In this document: positions 1 through 5,092 of the stretch, in pieces
Layout of the letters: each line of letters begins with the position of its first letter
How positions within the stretch are numbered: the first letter of the stretch is position 1
DNA from: an uncultured Clostridia bacterium
Lineage (GTDB): Bacteria > Bacillota > Clostridia > Christensenellales > UBA1242
Reading direction: 5' to 3'
Assembly (NCBI GenBank): GCA_947089305.1
Contig: CAMUJQ010000067.1
Coordinates: 1-5,092, forward strand
Length of the DNA: 5,092 bases
Made by a program: the position numbers and the translations under genes
The notes under the pieces: generated by a model
Database searches by the model: none
What the model saw: the letters and a program-made list of their open reading frames with translations, nothing else
Told to the model about the DNA's origin: nothing

Positions 1-100
1 AGGTGCCTTTTGCTGTTACATTTATTTGTTTTGTTGAACTTTCATCAATAACAATAACATCAAAAGAGTTTGGTAAAATTTTTGAAACAATGTTTTTCAT
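1..100 (-). CDS. rsgA: Partial CDS, probable ribosome small-subunit-dependent GTPase RsgA (N-terminus only)
   Basis: Only the first 33 codons are present; the rest lies beyond the left edge. The ATG is at 98-100, one base after the rlmN stop, with a strong Shine-Dalgarno site inside the end of rlmN. The peptide begins MKNIVSKILPNSFDVIV and reaches AKGT at its cut end. This spacing resembles the start of the RsgA/YloQ N-terminal OB-fold, where a short beta strand (G-x-I-x-K), an aromatic-x-V strand, and then an A-x-G-x-(F/L)-R segment follow one another. RsgA is a circularly permuted GTPase that helps mature the 30S subunit, and in Firmicutes it lies downstream of rlmN, usually after stp and prkC. 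The GTPase motifs are outside the window, so the name rests on a short OB-fold match plus gene context. It does not resemble the start of a PP2C phosphatase (Stp), the usual next gene. Confidence 0.55.
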   Translation of the reverse strand, partial: MKNIVSKILPNSFDVIVIDESSTKQINVTAKGT

Positions 101-101
101 A

Positions 102-1148
102 CTAAAATTTTGCCTCCTCTTTTAAAACTTTTCCAAGGAGTTGACCACATGCGCCTCCAACATCATCGCCTAGAACTCTTCTAACTGTTGCGTTAACTCC
201 TAGTGCGTTTAACTTATCACAAAATGCATAAGTTTCGCTTTTTGTTGTAGGTTTTAAATTTGTATTTGTTGGATTAAGATTAATTACATTTACATGAACA
301 AGAAAACCTTTTAATAAATTAGAAAGTCTTTTTGCATCTTCAAAAGAATCGTTGACGCCTTTAACAAGAGTGTACTCTATTTCAATTTTTCTGCCTGTAG
401 TTTCAAAATATTTTTTTGCAGCTTTAATAATATCATTAATTTTATAAGTGTTAGCAATTTTCATAATTTTTTTACGTGCTTCATCAGTGGTTGCGTGTAA
501 TGATATTGATAGTGAAACTTTTTGATTAATATTACATAAATCGTAAATTTTAGGAACAATGCCACAAGTTGATAAGGCAATGTTTCTGTTTGAAATATTT
601 AAACTATAATTATTTTTTTCTTGAGGGCAAATGCAATCTAAAAAACGAATAACTTCATCAAAATTATCAAGAGGTTCTCCGCTGCCCATTAAAACAATGT
701 TATTAATTTTTTTATTAGTAAATTTTTGTGCAAGAATTAAAAATTCAACCATTTCTCCCGCAAATAGGTTTCTTAAAAATCCATTTTTTCCACTCGTGCA
801 AAAGGCACAGCCCATTTTACAGCCTACTTGAGTTGAAACGCAAAAACTATTGCCGTGCTTATATTCCATAAATACGCCTTCAACCAAACTATTATCAAAA
901 AGTTTAAATAAAAACTTTTTAGTTGTTGACTTTTTGCTATCAAAAACTTTTTCAATTTTAGTGGCGTTTATTAAATAATTTTTATATAAAAACTCTTTTA
1001 ATTTTGTATTTAAATTAATTTCATCTAGGTTTTTGCCCTTAAATAAGCCTTCTAAGGCTTGTTTGGCTCTATAGCGTTCAAATCCATTAGAAATTAAAGT
1101 TGTTTCTAAATCGCTTAAATTTTGGCTAATTAAAAAAGGAAGAGTCAT
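102..1148 (-). CDS. rlmN: Dual-specificity RNA methyltransferase RlmN (23S rRNA A2503 / tRNA A37 C2-methylation)
   Basis: A complete 348-residue radical-SAM enzyme of normal RlmN length. The family methylates C2 of A2503 in 23S rRNA, and of A37 in some tRNAs, by a ping-pong mechanism. The 4Fe-4S cluster cysteines are C110, C114 and C117 (C-x3-C-x2-C). C103, seven residues before the cluster, matches the E. coli C118 position; C334 in GGACGQL matches the mCys C355 that forms the covalent intermediate; E90 sits where E. coli has E105. MGSGEPLDN (154-162) is the SAM-binding glycine motif in its Clostridia-like form, and SLSISLHA (212-219) and VNVINLNP (286-293) are also typical. The N-terminal part (about 1-85) is the usual RNA-binding helical domain. 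It starts two bases after the fmt stop, with its Shine-Dalgarno inside fmt, suggesting translational coupling. The usual neighbour rsmB is absent. The antibiotic-resistance paralogue Cfr was considered and rejected. Confidence 0.97.
   Translation of the reverse strand: MTLPFLISQNLSDLETTLISNGFERYRAKQALEGLFKGKNLDEINLNTKLKEFLYKNYLINATKIEKVFDSKKSTTKKFLFKLFDNSLVEGVFMEYKHGNSFCVSTQVGCKMGCAFCTSGKNGFLRNLFAGEMVEFLILAQKFTNKKINNIVLMGSGEPLDNFDEVIRFLDCICPQEKNNYSLNISNRNIALSTCGIVPKIYDLCNINQKVSLSISLHATTDEARKKIMKIANTYKINDIIKAAKKYFETTGRKIEIEYTLVKGVNDSFEDAKRLSNLLKGFLVHVNVINLNPTNTNLKPTTKSETYAFCDKLNALGVNATVRRVLGDDVGGACGQLLGKVLKEEAKF
113..120 (-). promoter_or_regulatory. Shine-Dalgarno for the downstream rsgA-like gene, inside the 3' end of rlmN
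   Basis: The minus strand reads AGAGGAGG here, a near-perfect anti-16S match, encoding part of the Glu-Glu-Ala end of RlmN. It is followed by 12 bases and then the ATG at 98-100. The spacing is a little long but usable. Its strength supports the very short fragment at the left edge being a real gene start, and its place within rlmN suggests coupled translation. Confidence 0.8.
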
Positions 1149-1150
1149 AA

Positions 1151-2083
1151 TTAATTAAGCCTCCCATTAAGTTTTCTTCCATTTAAAAAGTCGCGTGCGG
1201 ACATCCTTTTTCCGCCTTCAAGTTGAAGTTCAATTACTTTTAAAATAGAGTTATTTTTGCACATGATAAAAATTTGTTTATTAGCACTAACTATTTCTCC
1301 TGGTTCAGTTGAAGAAAAAAGTTTATTTACTTCACTATCATTATTAACTTCAGCTTTGTAAATTTTAAGCATTTTATTTTCATAAAAACAGTAAGAAACA
1401 GGCCATGGATTGTAACCTAAAATTTGATTTTTTAAAGCACTCGCTTCTAATTCAAAATTTAATTTTGCATCTTCTTTTTTAAAAGTTTTGCAAATTGTTA
1501 CAGCATTTTCATTTTGAGGTTCATAAGTTGCTTTATTATTTTCTATTAAATTAACGGCTTTTATAATTAATTCTCTTCCGATTTTCCAAAGTCTTAAACT
1601 AAGTTCTCCACTTGTTTCATCGTCTAAAATTTCACATTTTTCTTGAAGCAAAATATCTCCTGCGTCCATTTTTAAAACAGTTTTTATTATGGAAACGCCA
1701 GTTACTTTTTCGCCATTAATTATAGCACTTTGAATTGGTGTGGCACCTCTATATTTTGGTAGTAAACTTGGATGAACATTTATTGTTGGTGCAATATTTA
1801 AAAAATTTTGTTTTAAAAATTGACTAAAGGCAGCAGTAATAAATAAATCAGGATTATATTGTTTTATGATATCTATACTTTCTTTACTGCTTACGTTGTC
1901 TGTTTGATAACAAAAAATGTTGTGTTTTTGAGCTAACAACTTAACAGCGGGTTCTTCTAATTTTCCTCTAGAACCTTTTTTAGAAGTGTTAGTTATAACC
2001 ATAACAACATTTTTATTATTTTCAATTAAACTACTTAGAATTTCGGCAGAATTAAATGATGTGCCTAAAAAAATAATATTCAT
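1151..2083 (-). CDS. fmt: Methionyl-tRNA formyltransferase
   Basis: A complete 310-residue protein, the usual length for Fmt, which transfers a formyl group from 10-formyl-tetrahydrofolate to Met-tRNAfMet for translation initiation. The N-terminal Rossmann-like formyltransferase domain covers about 1-200. The catalytic triad is visible: N102 and H104 in NVHPSLLPKYRGATPIQ, and D140 in KMDAGDIL (E. coli N106, H108, D144). The C-terminal OB-like tRNA-binding domain covers about 203-300, with the typical ILGYNPWPVSY (221-231) and GKRMSARDFLNGRK (291-304). The N-terminal third is divergent: GTSFNSAEIL replaces the common GTPxFAxxxL, TNTSKK replaces the TQPDKP-like stretch, and AAFSQFLK replaces the AxGQxLP stretch. 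The tRNA-recognition loop still has RGKL (39-42). It follows def by 12 bases with AAGGA seven bases before the ATG, the classical def-fmt pair. Confidence 0.96.
   Translation of the reverse strand: MNIIFLGTSFNSAEILSSLIENNKNVVMVITNTSKKGSRGKLEEPAVKLLAQKHNIFCYQTDNVSSKESIDIIKQYNPDLFITAAFSQFLKQNFLNIAPTINVHPSLLPKYRGATPIQSAIINGEKVTGVSIIKTVLKMDAGDILLQEKCEILDDETSGELSLRLWKIGRELIIKAVNLIENNKATYEPQNENAVTICKTFKKEDAKLNFELEASALKNQILGYNPWPVSYCFYENKMLKIYKAEVNNDSEVNKLFSSTEPGEIVSANKQIFIMCKNNSILKVIELQLEGGKRMSARDFLNGRKLNGRLN
1160..1165 (-). promoter_or_regulatory. Shine-Dalgarno for rlmN, inside the last codons of fmt
   Basis: The minus strand reads GGGAGG across the Gly-Arg codons just before the fmt stop, with 11 bases to the rlmN ATG at 1146-1148. 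It fixes the rlmN start and, with a gap of only two bases between the genes, makes re-use of terminating ribosomes likely. Confidence 0.8.
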
Positions 2084-2090
2084 TATTATT

Positions 2091-2095
2091 TCCTT
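2091..2095 (-). promoter_or_regulatory. Shine-Dalgarno for fmt
   Basis: AAGGA lies directly after the def TAA stop and seven bases before the fmt ATG (2081-2083). This is the only candidate site in the 12-base gap and confirms the start giving MNIIFLG, the canonical first beta strand of Fmt. Confidence 0.75.
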
Positions 2096-2569
2096 TTAGT
2101 TTTTATCAGGAAGATTTTTAACATGGTCTAAAAATAATATTCCATCAAGATGGTCAATTTCATGTTGTGCTGCTCGCGCTGCAAAACCTTTAAGTTTCAC
2201 TTTTATGTTTTCTCCAAATCTGTTTTGAGCTTCAACTGTAACTCTGTTGTTGCGTTCAACAGGATAATAAATGGATTTTCCATTATCGTCCTTTATGCTT
2301 AAACAACCTTCGTCATACACATTTGTAGATTCACTTCTAGACACAATTTTTGGGTTGACAAATTCGTAAAAATGATTATTTACATCAATGATGCAAACAG
2401 CTCTTAAAACTCCAACTTGAGGTGCAGCTAGACCCGCTCCTCTAGCTTTTTCTAAAGTTTCAGCCATATCATCTAAAAGTATATGCAAAGAGTTATCAAA
2501 GTCTACAACAGGCTTTGTTTTTTTTCTTAATATTGAATCAGTATAATTAATAATTTTTCTTGTTGCCAT
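2096..2569 (-). CDS. def: Peptide deformylase
   Basis: A complete 157-residue metalloprotease that removes the formyl group from the N-terminal methionine of nascent chains at the ribosome. All three family motifs are present: GAGLAAPQ (44-51; Q51 lines the active site), EGCLS (87-91; C89 is a metal ligand) and QHEIDH (135-140; H136 and H140 are metal ligands, E137 is the catalytic base). The active-site metal is normally iron in this family. The length fits the short type I-like enzymes rather than the longer type II forms of many Bacilli. An oddity is the stretch after EGCLS: IKDDNGKSIYYPVER instead of the common VPGxxGxVxR, about five residues longer and without the usual Pro-Gly. It is paired with fmt, which adds the group that Def removes. 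Confidence 0.97.
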   Translation of the reverse strand: MATRKIINYTDSILRKKTKPVVDFDNSLHILLDDMAETLEKARGAGLAAPQVGVLRAVCIIDVNNHFYEFVNPKIVSRSESTNVYDEGCLSIKDDNGKSIYYPVERNNRVTVEAQNRFGENIKVKLKGFAARAAQHEIDHLDGILFLDHVKNLPDKN

Positions 2570-2576
2570 TTTAATT

Positions 2577-2581
2577 TCCTT
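2577..2581 (-). promoter_or_regulatory. Shine-Dalgarno for def, overlapping the priA stop codon
   Basis: AAGGA begins within the priA TAA stop (2580-2582) and ends seven bases before the def ATG at 2567-2569. The overlap of stop and ribosome binding site indicates that translation of def is probably linked to termination on priA. Confidence 0.75.
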
Positions 2582-4796
2582 ATGATAAATTTTGTGGATC
2601 TGTTTCTATAAACATTATAACATTTTTTGTGTTTGATTGCAAAACAATATCGCTAATTTGTTTTAAAATTTCTTCTTTGCTTTTATTCAAGCGTATTAAA
2701 ATTTGGTATCTAAATTTATTTTGAATTCTTTTTACAGGGCTTTTCATTGCATCTAAGTAAACAAAAGCTTCTTTAAATTGTTCTCTTAATATTTTTAATT
2801 CATTGAATACTTTTACAACAGTATGTCTTGCAAGGTCTTCAATAAACGAACTTATTAAAATTCGCACTAACTTCGTATATGGAGGAAACGCTGTTACTTC
2901 TCTTAAATTTAGTTCTTTTTCAAAAAATCCCACATAATCATTTTTTGCTGCAAATTTAAAGACAAAATGATTTTTTGAATATGTTTGAACAATACATTTT
3001 CCTTTTTCATCACTACGTCCTGCTCTGCCAGCTACTTGTGTTATTAGTGAATATGTGCGTTCTGCGCTTCTGTAATCACCAAAATGCAAACTTAAATCAG
3101 CATCAACTATGCCTACAAGATTAACTCCACTAAAATCATGCCCTTTAGCTACCATTTGTGTTCCAACTAAAATTGCCGGATATGTTTGACTAAATTCATT
3201 TAATATTGAAATTTGAGCGTCTTTAGATTTTGATGTATCATTATCAAGACGTAAAATTTTAACATTTTTAAAGATATTAGAAAGTTCTTCACAAATACGT
3301 TGGCTTCCCACTCCACCATTACGCATGTTAATATTTCCGCATTTTTCACAAACATTAACTGCTTTAAATCGCTTACCACAAAAGTGGCACTTTAATTCAT
3401 CATCAATTTTATGGTAAACTAAACTTACATCACAACTAGTACATTTAGGAATATAGCCACATTTTGAACATCTAAGAAAACTTGAAAAACCTCTTCTATT
3501 AATAAAAATTATTGCTTGTTTTTTATTTTTAATAGTTTCTTCAAGTTCTGTTAATAATCTGTCTGAAAAAATACCTGTATTTCCTCGCAAAATTTCTTCA
3601 TGCATATCAACAAGAATTAACTCAGGCAAATTTGCTTTTCCCACACGGTTTGGCATGCTTAAAAGCTTAATTTCATTTGTTCTAGTTGCTTTATAAAAGG
3701 TATCTATGCTAGGAGTAGCAGAACCAAGAACTAACTTTGCGTTTTCTATATTAATTCTTAATTTAGCCACTTCATAAGTATTATATCTTGGATTAGATTC
3801 ACTGATATAACTTGAGTCATGTTCTTCATCAATAACTACAATGCCCAAATTGTTTATTGGCGCAAATATTGCACTTCTTGCCCCAACAACAACTTTAGCT
3901 TCGCCCTTTGCTATACGTTCCCATTCAATATATTTTTCTACGGGTGTTAAGCCACTATGAAGCACGGCAACAAGGTTTCCAAATCTATTAACAAAACGAG
4001 TGTATATTTGTGGTGTTAAGCTTATTTCAGGAACAAGCATAATTGCAGTTTTTCCTTTTTCTAAAGCATTTTTAATTAGGGTTAAATAAACCTCAGTTTT
4101 TCCACTTCCTGTTACGCCATGAACTAAAAAAATATTTTCTTTGTTGTTTTCAACACTTTCTACAACATTTTTTTGATTGTCCGTTAAAAGAATGTTTTGA
4201 TTTTTAATTGCCATTTTAGCAAAAGTGTTTTGTTTTTTTTCTAAATATTCTTCTAATAAACCATTTTTTAAAAATGTCTTAACTGTTGTGTTACCAAATA
4301 AATTATTTAAATCGCTAGTTAAGAACTTAGTTTCAGAGCTATTTTCAATTAAATAATTTTGAAGTTCAATTTGCTTAATTGCATTTTTTCTAAAATTAAA
4401 TTTTTCAAGAATTGAATAATCAATTACTTTTACATAACTTATAGTTGTTGTAACAGACTTTTGTTTTCTAATGTCTGGAGGTAAAAAAAGCCTTAGAACA
4501 TCAATTTTTCTAAGATAGAATTTCTTGCACATTTCGTCAACAAGTTTAATTTGATTTGAATTTAGATTAACATCATCACGTGCAATTGAGTTAATTTGCT
4601 TTAGTTTTGAGTTATCAAATTCTGAATTATCTTTTATATCTGTTACAAAGCCAAATATGTTTTTTTGTGCTGCAAAAGGCACTAAAACAAAACTGCCAAC
4701 CTTTATTTTATCACAAAGATTGGCAGGAATTATATAATCGAAAACTTTATCTAGTTCATTACTAGAAACATCAATTACAACTTCAGCTATATTCAT
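2580..4796 (-). CDS. priA: Primosomal protein N' (replication restart DNA helicase PriA)
   Basis: A complete 738-residue superfamily 2 helicase, within the usual PriA range (E. coli 732). PriA recognises stalled or repaired forks and reloads the replisome with primosome partners and DnaB/DnaC-type helicases. The N-terminal 3'-DNA-binding domain starts at MNIAEVVID and covers about 1-105, followed by a winged-helix-like region. Helicase motifs: Walker A GVTGSGKT (227-234), VGARSAIFAP (304-313), DEEH (323-326), GSATPS (358-363), FINRRGFS (431-438), GTQMVAKGHDF (545-555) and QVAGRAGR (587-594). The zinc-binding insert is intact, with eight cysteines at 443, 446, 452, 455, 470, 473, 483 and 486 for two zinc ions. 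The C-terminal domain ends in DPQNLS, the usual PriA type of ending. It starts six bases after rpoZ with no clear Shine-Dalgarno, so its translation probably depends on rpoZ. The coaBC gene common between rpoZ and priA in Firmicutes is missing. Confidence 0.98.
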   Translation of the reverse strand: MNIAEVVIDVSSNELDKVFDYIIPANLCDKIKVGSFVLVPFAAQKNIFGFVTDIKDNSEFDNSKLKQINSIARDDVNLNSNQIKLVDEMCKKFYLRKIDVLRLFLPPDIRKQKSVTTTISYVKVIDYSILEKFNFRKNAIKQIELQNYLIENSSETKFLTSDLNNLFGNTTVKTFLKNGLLEEYLEKKQNTFAKMAIKNQNILLTDNQKNVVESVENNKENIFLVHGVTGSGKTEVYLTLIKNALEKGKTAIMLVPEISLTPQIYTRFVNRFGNLVAVLHSGLTPVEKYIEWERIAKGEAKVVVGARSAIFAPINNLGIVVIDEEHDSSYISESNPRYNTYEVAKLRINIENAKLVLGSATPSIDTFYKATRTNEIKLLSMPNRVGKANLPELILVDMHEEILRGNTGIFSDRLLTELEETIKNKKQAIIFINRRGFSSFLRCSKCGYIPKCTSCDVSLVYHKIDDELKCHFCGKRFKAVNVCEKCGNINMRNGGVGSQRICEELSNIFKNVKILRLDNDTSKSKDAQISILNEFSQTYPAILVGTQMVAKGHDFSGVNLVGIVDADLSLHFGDYRSAERTYSLITQVAGRAGRSDEKGKCIVQTYSKNHFVFKFAAKNDYVGFFEKELNLREVTAFPPYTKLVRILISSFIEDLARHTVVKVFNELKILREQFKEAFVYLDAMKSPVKRIQNKFRYQILIRLNKSKEEILKQISDIVLQSNTKNVIMFIETDPQNLS

Positions 4797-4802
4797 TTTT
4801 AT

Positions 4803-5006
4803 TTATTCTTCACTCGCTACAATTTTATCTTCATAAATTTCAAGAGCAGCAATTCCAATGCTTTTCTCATTTACAATTTTTTCTTTAGCAACTAAAGGTT
4901 CTGCCCCTTGATTAAGTTGTCTTGCACGTTTTGCAGCAAGCACACTTAATGCATACTTATTTCCTGCTTTGTCTCCAAGTATGTCGATTGGTGGATAAAT
5001 CATCAT
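4803..5006 (-). CDS. rpoZ: DNA-directed RNA polymerase omega subunit
   Basis: A 67-residue protein, the length expected for Firmicutes omega. Omega wraps the C-terminal part of the beta-prime subunit and helps RNA polymerase assembly and stability. The sequence shows the family pattern PPIDIL (5-10), GNKYAL (15-20), AAKRARQL (24-31), EPLV (36-39) and AALEIYEDKI (53-62), which match the conserved helices of RpoZ. Two consecutive ATG codons open the frame; the first (5004-5006) is preferred because AGGAG lies 11 bases before it, against 14 for the second, and an in-frame stop occurs shortly upstream (5028-5030). It is the first gene after the promoter seen here, so its mRNA leads the operon. 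Stop is TAA, six bases before priA. Confidence 0.95.
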   Translation of the reverse strand: MMIYPPIDILGDKAGNKYALSVLAAKRARQLNQGAEPLVAKEKIVNEKSIGIAALEIYEDKIVASEE

Positions 5007-5017
5007 AATAAAGTATT

Positions 5018-5022
5018 CTCCT
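5018..5022 (-). promoter_or_regulatory. Shine-Dalgarno for rpoZ
   Basis: The minus strand reads AGGAG, 11 bases before the first of two tandem ATG codons of rpoZ. It favours the upstream ATG (5004-5006) as the start. No better candidate exists in the leader. Confidence 0.8.
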
Positions 5023-5042
5023 AATTTTTAAAATTCTTGCTA

Positions 5043-5071
5043 ATTATATCACATGCTTATTTTTTTTGCAA
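5043..5071 (-). promoter_or_regulatory. Probable sigma-A-type extended -10 promoter for the rpoZ-priA-def-fmt-rlmN operon
   Basis: On the minus strand a TTGCAA box (5066-5071, four of six matches to TTGACA) is followed by exactly 17 bases and a perfect TATAAT (5043-5048). The -10 is preceded by TGA, giving the extended form TGnTATAAT. Transcription would be expected to start near 5036-5037, leaving a leader of about 30 bases with the rpoZ Shine-Dalgarno in it. The sequence match is strong; that it is active, and that it is the main promoter of the operon, is inference. The bases from 5072 to the right edge are AT-rich with stops in all minus-strand frames and show nothing else recognisable. 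Confidence 0.8.
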
Positions 5072-5092
5072 GTGTTTTTTATTATTTAAGTT

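Noticed and set aside
631..831. A 66-codon open frame on the plus strand
   Set aside because: It lies entirely opposite rlmN, has no good Shine-Dalgarno or recognisable domain, and its composition is what an antisense shadow of a conserved gene gives.
102..1148. Possible Cfr-type antibiotic-resistance methyltransferase in place of RlmN
   Set aside because: The protein carries RlmN-type MGSGEPLDN and lies in the standard def-fmt-rlmN context. Cfr has MGMGEAL at the equivalent place and is usually on mobile elements; none is seen.
5023..5035. Palindrome AATTTT-T-AAAATT in the rpoZ leader
   Set aside because: It consists only of A and T in a very AT-rich leader, so it is weak as an RNA hairpin and expected by chance; there is no poly-U tract after it that would make it a terminator.
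5060..5067. Run of eight A residues (minus strand) between the -35 and -10 boxes, considered as a terminator tail or slippage site
   Set aside because: No GC-rich stem precedes it in either direction; it is simply part of the promoter spacer in an AT-rich genome.
1..5092. Search for a CRISPR array, transposase, tRNA, riboswitch or hidden novel system
   Set aside because: Coding sequence fills all but about 117 bases, every complete gene is a known housekeeping family, and no spaced direct repeats, terminal inverted repeats or structured RNA leader were seen.

Overview
This window is a tightly packed housekeeping operon read entirely on the minus strand, from right to left. Base composition is strongly AT-rich (roughly 30% G+C by eye). 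Clear AGGAG-type Shine-Dalgarno sites, the order of genes and the family signatures (for example the MGSGEPLDN form of the RlmN motif) point to a low-GC Gram-positive bacterium, most likely a Clostridia-like or related, possibly uncultivated, Firmicutes lineage. The inspected Trp codons in priA and fmt are TGG and all ORFs run without internal TGA, so the standard bacterial code is in use. The lineage call is inference from sequence character, not from a search.

Layout in transcription order: an 86-base leader at the right edge (5007-5092) with a well-formed extended -10 promoter; rpoZ (RNA polymerase omega, 4803-5006); priA (primosomal helicase, 2580-4796); def (peptide deformylase, 2096-2569); fmt (Met-tRNA formyltransferase, 1151-2083); rlmN (23S rRNA A2503 methyltransferase, 102-1148); and the first 33 codons of another gene, probably rsgA (ribosome-assembly GTPase), cut by the left edge (1-100). 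Intergenic gaps are 6, 10, 12, 2 and 1 bases. I found no internal terminator and no second promoter, so one transcript is expected to cover everything.

Together the genes serve the core information machinery: omega stabilises RNA polymerase, PriA restarts stalled replication forks, Fmt and Def place and remove the formyl group of initiator methionine, and RlmN and RsgA act on the ribosome. This is a slimmed version of the well-known Firmicutes cluster gmk-rpoZ-coaBC-priA-def-fmt-rsmB-rlmN-stp-prkC-rsgA: coaBC and rsmB are absent from their usual places, and stp-prkC would be too if the last gene is rsgA.

I see no mobile element, CRISPR array, defence system, RNA gene or novel system here. 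The points worth a second look are the condensed gene order, divergent stretches in Def and Fmt, and the promoter directly in front of rpoZ.
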